Made by a program: the position numbers and the translations under genes
Notes under the pieces: model-generated
The model's input: only the letters and a program-made list of their open reading frames with translations
What the model was told of the DNA's origin: nothing
Database searches by the model: none
In this document: positions 8,907 through 17,770 of the stretch, in pieces
Numbering within the stretch: position 1 is the stretch's first letter
Layout: each line of letters opens with the position of its first letter
Origin: Pseudomonas chlororaphis
Lineage (GTDB): Bacteria; Pseudomonadota; Gammaproteobacteria; Pseudomonadales; Pseudomonadaceae
Reading direction: 5' to 3'
Assembly: GCA_001023535.1 (NCBI GenBank)
Contig: CP011020.1
Span: forward strand, 3,485,734-3,549,733
Length of the DNA: 64,000 nt

Positions 8907-10162
8907 GCCAGGCGCCGCTCGCCGGCCCAGGTCAGCTGCTCGTCAATGCGCCCCTTCAACAGTCGGGCCCGGACACAATCGGGATCGTGCGCCAGGCACT
9001 GGTCGATGACGCTCGCAGCCAGTTCGTTACGGCGCCAGAACCAGTGATGCCAGGCGTGAAAGTACAACACGTCCGCCTGATCGGCCGACAACAGGCAGCG
9101 TCGAAACAACACCTCGGCCGCCTGTTCGCAGCCGCGCAGACTGGTAAGCAAGGCCAATCGCGTCAACGCCGGCAGGCTGCCGGGGTCCAGTGCCAAGGCC
9201 TTGGAAACCGCCACATGGGCCTCTTCGATGGCCCGCACCTGATCGACCACCCCGATCATCGCCTGCCCGAGCCAGACATCGGCCATGCCGCACCACGGTG
9301 GCGCGTACCCGGCATCGAGGTTCACACACTGCCTGAACAGCACCGCCGCATCGCGCAGGCTCTGGACCGTGTGTCGTTGCACTTGGCACAGCCCGTTGAG
9401 ATAAGCCACCGCCACCGGATAGGCACCACACCGATCACCCACCGGGCGTAGGCCGGGTACGCGCTGGGCCACCAGACACGTCAGCGCGCCCAACGCCTCG
9501 CCGGCATCGCGGGCGTCCAGCGTCTGCCCATGGAGCAACGCCTGGTCGGCGCCGCGCATCAACTCGACCGACCACAGCGGCGCCGCGCCCGAACCGCTGA
9601 AACGCCCACTCAGGCAGTAATCCACCGACAACCGCCCGACCCACGAGCACACATCCTGCACGGCCCCACAGGCCGCGATCATGCCCGAGGGAATAACCCG
9701 CAACGCCTCGCCGAACGCCACGCTCAACTGACGGATCATTACATCCTGCAGATCCAGCGCCGCCGTCTCGTCCAGATTGCGAAACGGCAGCACCGCCAGC
9801 GAAGGCGCCGTAGCCCTCGCCTGGCTCGGCCCATCGAGCGCCACCACCGGGCAGGTGAATCGATACCCCTGGCCGTACACCGTCGCGATGAAATCCTTGT
9901 TGTCCCTGAGCAACTTGCGCAAAGCATAGATGCAGCGGGTCAACGACTCCTCGGCCGTGTCCATGCGGGGCCAGACCTGGTCCAGCAGGTGGTCCTTGCC
10001 GACCACCGAACCCGCCGAACCCAGCAACAGGCGCAGCACGTGCAATTCTTTGGGGGGAACATGGACACCTTGTCCGTCTCGCGTCAGCGTTCCATCGCTT
10101 TGCAATAGCCAGTGGTCGAACACGAATGATCCGACCGGCGTTTGATCAGTTGCACTGTCCAT
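8903..10162 (-). CDS. hilA: HilA-like transcriptional regulator (OmpR-type DNA-binding domain plus TPR region)
   Basis: The product has 419 residues. The N terminus (about 10-105) is an OmpR/PhoB winged helix without a receiver domain (FDHWLLQSDGTLTRDG; LTRCIYALRKLLRDNKDFIA; TVYGQGYRFTCPV). The remainder is helical, with TPR-like repeats (ALDPGSLPALTRLALLTSLR; ACLAHDPDCVRARLLKG-type units). This is the layout of HilA, the central SPI-1 activator of prg and inv operons. It is shorter than Salmonella HilA (about 550). It is followed directly by iagB, so regulator and prg operon are probably cotranscribed. The ATG at 10162 is preceded by a 240-base AT-rich stretch likely to hold its promoter. 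Confidence 0.85.
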   Translation of the reverse strand: MDSATDQTPVGSFVFDHWLLQSDGTLTRDGQGVHVPPKELHVLRLLLGSAGSVVGKDHLLDQVWPRMDTAEESLTRCIYALRKLLRDNKDFIATVYGQGYRFTCPVVALDGPSQARATAPSLAVLPFRNLDETAALDLQDVMIRQLSVAFGEALRVIPSGMIAACGAVQDVCSWVGRLSVDYCLSGRFSGSGAAPLWSVELMRGADQALLHGQTLDARDAGEALGALTCLVAQRVPGLRPVGDRCGAYPVAVAYLNGLCQVQRHTVQSLRDAAVLFRQCVNLDAGYAPPWCGMADVWLGQAMIGVVDQVRAIEEAHVAVSKALALDPGSLPALTRLALLTSLRGCEQAAEVLFRRCLLSADQADVLYFHAWHHWFWRRNELAASVIDQCLAHDPDCVRARLLKGRIDEQLTWAGERRLA

Positions 10163-10405
10163 ACTCTGAGATTTCTCTATAGAAAGTTACTGAAGCGCAA
10201 TTGAGCCTGCCGGGTGGGCAGGCTCGGGATGGCGAGGTGCGTGACTATAGGAAGTTGACTCAGGCTAATCCGTAGGAAAAAACAACTTATGTCACAATGA
10301 AAACACGACCAGGCTTGTAGGATTATTCCACCAGCAGCAACAACCCAAAGCCAACCAACAAAAAACAACGAAGCACTTAAACTTCGACAACTGAAAAAAG
10401 TGAAC

Positions 10406-11674
10406 TCAGTAATTCCTGAGTTGCGAATAGGGTTTAGCCTTGCCCGCCCCCAATGTAAGAATTTCGCTATTATCTTGCCAACCGTGACTTTTATAGAAAT
10501 AAAAGCAGTCTTCGCCTTCCGCCGTCTGCTTATACATCATCTGCATCCCAACACCATTCAGCAGAAGACTCGACTCCAGCAGAACCTTCCTTGCATCATC
10601 AACGTTATCACACTTGAAAAAAGTAGTTACTCGCTCACTCAATTCCAACAAAAGCAAGGCAAAACCCCGATTATCATTGTATTGTCTAAAATCTGAAGTC
10701 GATGCATGAATCACTTTATTTCCGGCCACTGCCAAATCGACGATTGGCTCACGCAAATCCCATAGCACCCCATCGTAACCTTGAAATCCGTTACCCTCCA
10801 CGAGAGCCCGAAGACTGTCCATTGCCCATTCGGGATATGTAGCATCAGCTTGCTTTAATGAAAAATCTTTATTGACATTCTCCCTCCCAAATAATTCAGT
10901 CGTTTTTATGCCAGGAGCAATATTAACATTCAGCATACCTCGCTGCTCCGCCTCTACCTTTAGATCTTTGAGCGCGTCATGCTTAAACGAACAGAAAATT
11001 ATATCCTCCAGTGGAAATTTATCAGCCTGCCTAACTCCCTCACATACCAAATCCAATATTTCGGAGACCACTGTCGAATCTTTTATTTCAATATTCAACA
11101 AAATAGGTCGCTGCTCATATTTCGCCAATACATCATTAGCATTATTGACGAGCTCAGCCACTTCTAAAAACGTGGGCATAACCTCTCCATCGCGCCCTAT
11201 CGACACCTCTCTCAACTGATCAATCGTTTTTTTACCGACTAGATATGAGTCTTTCGTCTCACCAAAAGGTAACTGAGCGCCCGTACGATCTGCTCCGTAC
11301 TCATTGCGCCAAATTTCATCATCATGCGTAACAACAACAGTGCCATCCGCCGCTTTGAAGATATCAATTTCAATAGCGTCTGCGCCCTGCATGATGGCAG
11401 CCCTGATGCTAGAGATACTGTTTTCGGGAGGCAACTCCTTTGGAAAGGTGGAGCCAAACACACTCGTCGGACCTAGACCCCGATGGGCAACAAGCAATAG
11501 GTTATTCCCCGTACGCTCTCTAAGCAGGTCATTATTACCTCTAGACTGTAACATCTCCTGAATTTCCTGCTCGTTTAAATCAAGACGCGACTCACCCAGG
11601 GCTAGTGAACTAACTCCATCACAGACCGAAACCAGAGAAGAAATACCCGCACCAGCAGAAGCCTGACAAAACAT
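10406..11674 (-). CDS. Glycerophosphodiester phosphodiesterase-domain protein, candidate T3SS effector
   Basis: The ATG at 11674 has GAGG six bases upstream and gives 422 residues. A 60-residue Ser-rich leader lacking a classical signal peptide precedes a GDPD TIM-barrel domain. The active-site pattern is intact: LLLVAHRG (His64), PPENS (Glu84), AIEIDIF (Glu102, Asp104), VVVTHDDE (His117) and NIEIKD (Glu196, Lys198). The C-terminal 130 residues are not clearly GDPD. It is encoded inside the T3SS block between iacP and hilA, where Salmonella places sptP-type effector genes. Its base composition is much lower in GC than its neighbours: 20 of 60 bases are G or C at 11041-11100. I infer a horizontally acquired secreted effector acting on host glycerophosphodiesters or lipids. 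A housekeeping GDPD is less likely given the lack of an export signal and the location. Confidence 0.75.
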   Translation of the reverse strand: MFCQASAGAGISSLVSVCDGVSSLALGESRLDLNEQEIQEMLQSRGNNDLLRERTGNNLLLVAHRGLGPTSVFGSTFPKELPPENSISSIRAAIMQGADAIEIDIFKAADGTVVVTHDDEIWRNEYGADRTGAQLPFGETKDSYLVGKKTIDQLREVSIGRDGEVMPTFLEVAELVNNANDVLAKYEQRPILLNIEIKDSTVVSEILDLVCEGVRQADKFPLEDIIFCSFKHDALKDLKVEAEQRGMLNVNIAPGIKTTELFGRENVNKDFSLKQADATYPEWAMDSLRALVEGNGFQGYDGVLWDLREPIVDLAVAGNKVIHASTSDFRQYNDNRGFALLLLELSERVTTFFKCDNVDDARKVLLESSLLLNGVGMQMMYKQTAEGEDCFYFYKSHGWQDNSEILTLGAGKAKPYSQLRNY

Positions 11675-11743
11675 AATAAACCTCAAGCACCAAAAACAAC
11701 ATCGACAAAACATTAAATCAACAAAACGACAATATTTAAATCA

Positions 11744-11998
11744 TTACCTCCTCAACACGTCCTGCACAGTATTAATTATATCCATAACAGACCTCCACCT
11801 TGCCACCTGATCTGGAGGAACCTCTATATCAAACTCCTCACCAATCAGCACAACAATTTCTACCACCCCCATAGAGTCGACATTCAAGTCTTCAACTATT
11901 CTCAAGCAACTTTCCAACTTACACGACACACCCAAATACTCGGACAGTATATAAGCAACCTTAGCCTCAACAGAAATCTCAACGACCGACAAGCCCAT
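11744..11998 (-). CDS. iacP: Acyl carrier protein IacP (T3SS-associated)
   Basis: This 84-residue acidic four-helix protein has the phosphopantetheine-attachment motif LNVDSMGVVEIVVLIGEEFD, with Ser in DSMG. Its position after sipD and its size match IacP of Salmonella, which is linked to translocator modification and secretion. The ATG at 11998 is preferred; a GTG three codons earlier is possible. The gene is noticeably AT-rich, like the GDPD gene that follows. Confidence 0.9.
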   Translation of the reverse strand: MGLSVVEISVEAKVAYILSEYLGVSCKLESCLRIVEDLNVDSMGVVEIVVLIGEEFDIEVPPDQVARWRSVMDIINTVQDVLRR

Positions 11999-12016
11999 CC
12001 ACAGCACCTACACAAA

Positions 12017-13108
12017 TTAAAAATTCAACATCGCCCGCAACATATCCGCAAACTGATTCAAATGCGCCGACAGCGTCTTGTTGAAGTTGTCGTGGTAGGC
12101 ATTGGCGTTCGAATACTTCTGGGTCAACGATTGCAGCAGGTTCTTCATGCGTTCTTCCTGGGCGTTGAAGCCGGTCTGCCACTGGTTGTACTTGGCGGTG
12201 TCCCAGGTCACGGTGCCGCCGCTGGCGGGCAGGCCGCTCTTCATGAGGTTGAGCGGGTCGAGGTCGATGACCACGCACCAGGTGCCGTCACCGTTTGGCT
12301 TGAGACACCTGCCGGGCAGGCCCAGGGCCTTGAGCCATTTCTCGGCTTCGTCCTTGCTGGCGCCGCCTTCTCCGGGCTTTGGAAACAGCACCGAAGCCGG
12401 ATTGGGGTGGCTGTATTTTTCGATCAGCCGGGTCAGTGCGGCGCGCAGGGCACCGGCATCGAGCTTGACGTCCTTGCCGTCGTTCGCGCCCTCGATCCAG
12501 TCCTTCATCTGCGCGGTGATCTCGGCGTTGAAGTCGGCGAAGAAGTCCGAATAGGCGGCGATGATGTGCTCGTAGCCGGCGAGGTAGCCGTTTTTGATCA
12601 GGTCGATCAGTTCGAGGAGCTTTTCGAAGAAATCGTTCGAGGAATTGATCGAGGCGTCCAGGGCCTCCGCGATCTCGATGGGTTTGTCCTTGTCCAGGTG
12701 CACCTTGAGATCGCGCAGGATTTCGCCTTGTTTGCTTTCGAGCTGGCGAAGCCGGGTTTCGTCCAGAGCACTCATGCAGCCGGTCATGGCCGCGCTGCAC
12801 TGACGCAATTGCAAGCTCCACAACTGCGACCGTGTGCGCTTGGCGTGGATCTGTTCGAAGGCCTCTGCGAGATCCATCTTCGCCAAGCCTTCGGCCGCCA
12901 GGCTCTTCAAACGACCGATCGTGTCTGCCGAGCATTCGAGCATTCGTTGGAGGTGGCGATTGAGCGTCTTGAAAGAACGCTCCAATACGTCCACCGGTTG
13001 GAAGGCCGACTGACCCATCGCGCTCATTTCAGGCGGGGCCGGCGCGGGATCCGAATGATCGGCATAGGTCGCTTGCCGAGGCGTTTGGGTGACACCTTGT
13101 ATGTCCAT
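12017..13108 (-). CDS. sipD: T3SS needle-tip protein SipD (SctA)
   Basis: The product has 363 residues from the ATG at 13108 (MDIQGVTQTPRQ...). A frame extension back to a GTG at 13138 would overlap sipC. The IpaD/SipD family layout is visible: a low-complexity N terminus, a long helix, a central coiled coil, and a C-terminal helix (ALTRLIEKYSHPNPASVLFP; later SLTQKYSNANAYHDNFNKTL and HLNQFADMLRAMLNF). The tip complex caps the needle and senses host contact. The gene follows sipC by 13 bases. Confidence 0.92.
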   Translation of the reverse strand: MDIQGVTQTPRQATYADHSDPAPAPPEMSAMGQSAFQPVDVLERSFKTLNRHLQRMLECSADTIGRLKSLAAEGLAKMDLAEAFEQIHAKRTRSQLWSLQLRQCSAAMTGCMSALDETRLRQLESKQGEILRDLKVHLDKDKPIEIAEALDASINSSNDFFEKLLELIDLIKNGYLAGYEHIIAAYSDFFADFNAEITAQMKDWIEGANDGKDVKLDAGALRAALTRLIEKYSHPNPASVLFPKPGEGGASKDEAEKWLKALGLPGRCLKPNGDGTWCVVIDLDPLNLMKSGLPASGGTVTWDTAKYNQWQTGFNAQEERMKNLLQSLTQKYSNANAYHDNFNKTLSAHLNQFADMLRAMLNF

Positions 13109-13121
13109 CTTATGAATGCCC

Positions 13122-14174
13122 TCAAGCGGTAACGGCACGCACGACGTCGGCGCGTGACTGGAAAAGCTGCATCACCATGTCCATCAGCTTCTGCAACAAC
13201 GCGGCTTCGGCCGCGTCTTTCTGCGCGACTTCATCGGCCAGGCTCTTCTGGCTGTTCTGCGCGCTTTGCTGCAGCACTTCCTGCTCCCGGGCGGCGTGCT
13301 CGGTGAGGCGCACCACGTTGGCCACTACCTGGCTTAAGTTCATCGACATGGCGCCGAGGGCGCGGCCGATTTCCAGTTTTTTCTCGATGCCCTTGCTGCC
13401 CATCTGGCTCAGCCAGTCGGAGGTCTGGCCGACCTTCTGGGCCTTGAGGATCTCACCGTCGAACCAGGCCTGTTCCTGGGGCGTCAGGGTGGCGCCCTTG
13501 GGTTTGAAATCGACGGTGGTCGGACGGGCGAAATCATCCAGGGTATTGATCTTGTAGGTGGTTTTCGGGTCCCAGTCCTCCCGCTGGCGCTGCAGCTTGA
13601 GGTCGCGTTCGAGGTTGCCGGCGTCCAAGGCGTTGCGCCTGTGCAGGTCGATGTCGGCGTGCTTCAGCGCCTGCCCGTGAAGGGTCTTGACCATGGAAAA
13701 ACCGGCGACGGCGCCGGACACCACGGCCGCGGTGATGGCGCTGTACAGCGCCGCCTGGCCGGACTCGACGATGGCCCTGCCCTGGGCCTTGGCCGCGTCG
13801 GACGCCATGACGGTGAAATGGCCGCGCAGTTGCGCGTTGGCGACGCGTGCGATGTTCAGCGCGATGATCGCGGCCACCAACACGTTGGCGTGCTTTTCCC
13901 AGGCACCGGGGTCGAAGATCAGTTCGTTGCGCGCGTCGTCGCTGAGCATCATCGAGGCCGCCATGAAATTTTGCCCATCCGCTTCGGTGGGCTGATAGGC
14001 GTTGATTCTGCGTTCGAGCTCAGTCGGCGCGATGAAGCTGTCGCGTTCGAGTACCTGACTGGCGGTGGCCGCGTCGAACACCGCGGAACCGGAGCGATAC
14101 GTTTTGGACGGGTGCTCTGGGTTGGCATCGACCCGTGCAGGGGCGATCCCGCTCGTAGCGTAAGGATTGATCAT
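13122..14174 (-). CDS. sipC: T3SS minor translocator SipC (SctB)
   Basis: The product has 350 residues. One hydrophobic segment at about 140-165 (LYSAITAAVVSGAVAGFSMV) is the translocator membrane helix. The C-terminal coiled coil (AAREQEVLQQSAQNSQKSLA and following) resembles IpaC/SipC. It forms the host-membrane pore with SipB; in Salmonella, SipC also nucleates actin, but that part is poorly conserved here (Salmonella SipC is about 409). It lies between sipB and sipD, with SicA upstream as probable chaperone. Confidence 0.9.
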   Translation of the reverse strand: MINPYATSGIAPARVDANPEHPSKTYRSGSAVFDAATASQVLERDSFIAPTELERRINAYQPTEADGQNFMAASMMLSDDARNELIFDPGAWEKHANVLVAAIIALNIARVANAQLRGHFTVMASDAAKAQGRAIVESGQAALYSAITAAVVSGAVAGFSMVKTLHGQALKHADIDLHRRNALDAGNLERDLKLQRQREDWDPKTTYKINTLDDFARPTTVDFKPKGATLTPQEQAWFDGEILKAQKVGQTSDWLSQMGSKGIEKKLEIGRALGAMSMNLSQVVANVVRLTEHAAREQEVLQQSAQNSQKSLADEVAQKDAAEAALLQKLMDMVMQLFQSRADVVRAVTA

Positions 14175-14202
14175 CTCGGATACCTGTGGTCAGTGATTGA
14201 TT

Positions 14203-15963
14203 TCAAACATGCCGAACCATGCTCAGGCTCACGGCATGGCTGCGTTGCAGGTCGGCGAAGACCTGCTCGATCTGTCGGGTCCTGTCGCGCATCGCTTGCC
14301 CGTAGTCCTCGACCACCTGGGTCAGGTACCGGCTGATTTCCTCGCTGATCGCCATGCGCACCCGCACGTCCGCCAGGTGCACGGCGGCCTGGGCCTGGTG
14401 CTTGCCGCTCTGGATCTGCAACCCGCCCTGCACCGCCACGCTGCCGAATTCGGTCAGGGCCTGGGCGATCTCCAGGTTCGCGGCATAACGGGCCAGCGTC
14501 ACCGGATCGGCGCCGTGGGTGATGAAACCACGCAGTTGGCTCAGCGCCTGCGTCAGGGCGTTACCGACCGACGACGCCATCTGCTTCATGGCTTGCACGG
14601 CGGCGGGTGCTGCCTGGGCGGCCACGGAAGCGAGTTTCGAAGCGACGGCACTCACCATTGGCCCGATCACCTGCACGCCGACAATGGCGACCAGGGCCAC
14701 CGCTGCCAGGGTCGAGATCACGCCCTGGATCATGCCGGCGATCTGCGCGATGTCCCGGGCCTTTTCGGGATCGACGCCGAAATCGATCAAGAGCTGGGTG
14801 TAGAGCTCGGTGAACCGCTTGATGGCTTCCTGCATCGCGTCGGTCAACGGTTTCATGGCCTCGGCCATGAACGACTTGCCGGTTTTTGCCTCTACCACCA
14901 CATCGGCAAACATCACAACCATGCCAACCACCCCGACCACGATCAACGGCAAGTTGCCGGTCATGACCCCGGCAACGATAGTGACAGTGGCCACTAGCGC
15001 ACCGATGATCTTGCCGATGCAGCCCATGGTTTTCTGGAGTGCCTCGGCCTTGCGGACTTCCTCCAGATATTTATCCGACTCACGCTTCATGTGCTCCTGA
15101 AGCTTGGCCTGCAATTCCTGGAACAGCTCCTGGCTGAGTTCCTCTTTGTTCTGCGCCGCCTCGCCCAGCAACTCGATGATCTTGAGGCGATTGAGCAACG
15201 CCAGCGCGCTGCTGCTGAGGGCTTTTTCATCCGTCTCTTGCGTGGCGGAGCCGCTCATGCCGGACACCACTACCCTAGCGACCAAACCGCTCAAGGTGTT
15301 GGCAAAGGCATTGGCGATGCCGATCAATTTCAGGTGGGCCTCGGTCGCCGCGCTAAAGGCTTGGGTGTGGCTCGCCAACTCGCCCTTGAGCTGATCATGG
15401 CGGCTCAGTTCTTCAGCGTACTCGGCGGACCCTGGGTCCAACTGCGCCAGCCGGGCTTCGCTTTCGGCCAGCAAGCCCTGCGCATGCACGAGCCGCTCAT
15501 GCAATTGCTCGAGATGCTCCTGGCTGCTGCCGACCTGCCCTTCGGCCGCCGCCCAGGCCTGGAGTGCCGCGGCGTAATCGGCCGAGAGGCTTTCCAGCCC
15601 CTGCTGCCGGGCGCTCGCCATGCTCTGCAGCATCGCCAGGCGGTTCTTCAGTTTGTTGACGTCGACTTCACCGATCAGCTCGCTGATCATCGCCATCAAC
15701 AAGGTGAACAGGTCGCCATTGGTCTCCTGCCTGTTGCCGTCGGCTCGCAGCGGCGGATGCAGCACGGGCCGGCCCAGGCTGGAGGTGGACGGGCCACCCT
15801 GGCCTTCGTAGCGCACCGACATCAGGTCCTCCAGCGCCTTCTGGCCCGCCTCGCGGTACTGCGTGGTCCTGGCGGCCTGGCTGGCGGCGGCGCCGTAGCG
15901 CTCAAAGGCCTCGGCGCGGTTCATCGTGACGCCCGGGTACGCGGGGCGGGTAATCTCACTCAT
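14203..15963 (-). CDS. sipB: T3SS major translocator SipB (SctE)
   Basis: The ATG at 15963 directly follows the sicA stop (15966) and gives 586 residues, near the 593 of Salmonella SipB. A long N-terminal coiled coil (about 100-260) precedes two hydrophobic regions: about 318-365 (IIGALVATVTIVAGVMTGNL and continuing) and about 415-440 (GVISTLAAVALVAIVGVQVI). The conserved stretch between them contains the GKSFMAEAMKPLTDAMQEAI motif seen in IpaB/SipB proteins. It inserts in host membrane and forms the translocon with SipC. SicA encoded next door is its likely class II chaperone. Confidence 0.94.
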   Translation of the reverse strand: MSEITRPAYPGVTMNRAEAFERYGAAASQAARTTQYREAGQKALEDLMSVRYEGQGGPSTSSLGRPVLHPPLRADGNRQETNGDLFTLLMAMISELIGEVDVNKLKNRLAMLQSMASARQQGLESLSADYAAALQAWAAAEGQVGSSQEHLEQLHERLVHAQGLLAESEARLAQLDPGSAEYAEELSRHDQLKGELASHTQAFSAATEAHLKLIGIANAFANTLSGLVARVVVSGMSGSATQETDEKALSSSALALLNRLKIIELLGEAAQNKEELSQELFQELQAKLQEHMKRESDKYLEEVRKAEALQKTMGCIGKIIGALVATVTIVAGVMTGNLPLIVVGVVGMVVMFADVVVEAKTGKSFMAEAMKPLTDAMQEAIKRFTELYTQLLIDFGVDPEKARDIAQIAGMIQGVISTLAAVALVAIVGVQVIGPMVSAVASKLASVAAQAAPAAVQAMKQMASSVGNALTQALSQLRGFITHGADPVTLARYAANLEIAQALTEFGSVAVQGGLQIQSGKHQAQAAVHLADVRVRMAISEEISRYLTQVVEDYGQAMRDRTRQIEQVFADLQRSHAVSLSMVRHV

Positions 15964-15965
15964 GT

Positions 15966-16448
15966 TCAGTCCTCCGAACATTGCTGTTCCATGTGGGCCA
16001 AGGTGTCGAGATACACCTTGGCCTGCTCGCGCAGATCGTCTTGCGTGGCTTGCTCAAGCACATACTCGAAACACAACCGGGCCTTGCCAACCTTGCCCAG
16101 GGCCAAGTGACACTGGCCGGTGTAGAGCATTGGCCGGTAGTCGTCCTTGCCTTGGGCGAAGGCAATCGCATACAGGTCGATCGCTTTCTGGTGGTCTTGC
16201 TTGAGCTGGTGCACGGCCGCCAGTCCCATCCAGTAATGGCTGTTGTAGAAGTCGTAGATGCACAGGAAGTGGAAGAACTTCTGCGCATCGTCCAGGCGCC
16301 CCTGCTCGTAGAACTCGAAGGCGAAGGCATAGAGGCTGGCCATGTGTTCGTCACTGATGCCTTGCACGTCTTTCAACGCCGCGCCCGCGAGCACCGCATC
16401 GACGACCTCCAGGGCCACCTGCTCGTCTTGTTTGTTGTTGCGACTCAT
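15966..16448 (-). CDS. sicA: T3SS class II chaperone SicA (translocator chaperone)
   Basis: This 160-residue TPR protein of the LcrH/SycD/SicA family has three tetratricopeptide repeats around FFHFLCIYDFYNSHYWMGLA, HQKAIDLYAIAFAQGKDDYR and GKVGKARLCFEYVLEQA. The ATG at 16448 has CAGGAG upstream; the extra 29 codons further up look like leader. SicA keeps SipB and SipC apart before export. In Salmonella it also co-activates InvF at effector promoters. It opens the sicA-sipBCD sub-operon, separated from spaS by a 287-base gap with a large hairpin. Confidence 0.94.
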   Translation of the reverse strand: MSRNNKQDEQVALEVVDAVLAGAALKDVQGISDEHMASLYAFAFEFYEQGRLDDAQKFFHFLCIYDFYNSHYWMGLAAVHQLKQDHQKAIDLYAIAFAQGKDDYRPMLYTGQCHLALGKVGKARLCFEYVLEQATQDDLREQAKVYLDTLAHMEQQCSED

Positions 16449-16572
16449 CGGCCCCACTCCTGAAAAAATGCCAGCGTCGCTGACGGGTGCATTGAGCCAA
16501 ACCGCGGGTGGGGGGCGCTGCCAAATTGCGCTCATTGCGGTGAGTGCCTTCCCCTGGTCGGCAGAAATCTTT

Positions 16573-16703
16573 TGTGGCGAGGGGATTTATCCCCGCTGGG
16601 CTGCGCAGCAGCCCCAAAACGGCAAACTCAATTGACATGACGCACCGCGTTGTCTGGTTTAGGGCCGCTGCGCAGCCCAGCGGGGATAAATCCCCTCGCC
16701 ACA
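16573..16703. repeat. Long inverted REP doublet in the spaS-sicA gap
   Basis: The left arm (16573-16609, starting TGTGGCGAGGGGATTTATCC) and right arm (16667-16703) are nearly perfect reverse complements of about 37 bases. Each contains a smaller palindrome (GCTGCGCAGC). It is a REPIN-type element sitting between the export-apparatus genes and sicA. It could stop or slow transcription coming from invF-spaS, or stabilise the upstream mRNA. The remaining bases of this 287-base gap hold no gene. Confidence 0.85.
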
Positions 16704-16735
16704 GGGTTGTGCATGAGCCTGGGCGCACATCGGCC

Positions 16736-17770
16736 TCACGCCTGCTCCACCTGCTCCAGCCAGATCAGCAAGCGCAGCACTTGCTCCACTTCCTGCACCT
16801 GGAGAAAGCTGTAGCGCTGGTGGGTCTTGAAGATGCGCCGGGCCAGGGCCACGTCGTTGATCACCGGCACCCCGACCTCCTTGGCGTACGCCCGCACGGC
16901 CAGGGCGCGCTGGTTGGTTTCCATCAGGGAAATGAACGGCAGCAAGGTGATTTCCGGGCGGAAGTACACGCCAATGGCGATGTGGGTCGGGTTGGCGATG
17001 ATCATGCGCGAGCTGCGCACGTCGGACTTGACCTGTTCCGACAGCAGTTCCATGTGCAGGTCGCGGCGGCGGCCCTTGATCTGCGGGTTGCCGTCCTGCT
17101 CCTTGTGTTCGCGCTTGACCGAGTCCTTGTCCATCATCTGGTCCTTCATGAACAGCCCGTACTCGCACAGCGCATCGAGCACGACGATCAACACGACACA
17201 GGCCAGGAACGCCAGCACCAGCACCAGCAACAAACGTCCCCAGATCGCGAACAGATCGGGGGCCTGGGCGAACAGTTGGGCAAATAGCAGCGGCCGTTGC
17301 GTGACCCAGACGACCCATAGCGCCAGGGCGAAACTGCCCAGGTACAAAAGCGCCTTCACGGTGTCCTTGACGGTGCGCAGGCTGAACAGCTTCTTGAAGC
17401 CATTGACCGGGTTCAACGCGCCAAAATTGAGTTTCAACGCTTCGCTGGCCAAGGCAAAACCGCTTTGCAGCAAGGCCGGCACGGCGCTGGTCAGCACGCA
17501 CACCAGCAACAGCGGCAGCAACGCTTCCAGGCCCAGCAGCACCCACATCATCGAGTACGCTTGCAGGTCGGCGTCAAAGCCGCTGTCGATGATCCGCCGG
17601 TAGACCTCCATGACCTCGACCAGCGAGCTGTTGAAGACCAGGTAGCTGATGCCGCACAGGGTCAGGCAACTGATGACCAGGTCCTTGGCCTTGAACGTCT
17701 GGCCTTTGCGGGCCGCATCCCGGAGCCGCTTGGCCGTGGGTTTTTCAGTCTTCGAGGCGCTGGACGACAT
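16736..17770 (-). CDS. spaS: T3SS export-apparatus switch protein SpaS (SctU)
   Basis: The product has 344 residues from the ATG at 17770, overlapping spaR by 26 bases. Four transmembrane helices (about 30-50, 78-104, 135-165, 180-210) precede a cytoplasmic domain with the autocleavage motif NPTH in MIIANPTHIAIGVYF. Cleavage at Asn-Pro is how SctU proteins switch from rod/needle to translocator export. This copy keeps all four motif residues. It is the last gene of the invF-to-spaS run. Confidence 0.96.
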   Translation of the reverse strand: MSSSASKTEKPTAKRLRDAARKGQTFKAKDLVISCLTLCGISYLVFNSSLVEVMEVYRRIIDSGFDADLQAYSMMWVLLGLEALLPLLLVCVLTSAVPALLQSGFALASEALKLNFGALNPVNGFKKLFSLRTVKDTVKALLYLGSFALALWVVWVTQRPLLFAQLFAQAPDLFAIWGRLLLVLVLAFLACVVLIVVLDALCEYGLFMKDQMMDKDSVKREHKEQDGNPQIKGRRRDLHMELLSEQVKSDVRSSRMIIANPTHIAIGVYFRPEITLLPFISLMETNQRALAVRAYAKEVGVPVINDVALARRIFKTHQRYSFLQVQEVEQVLRLLIWLEQVEQA

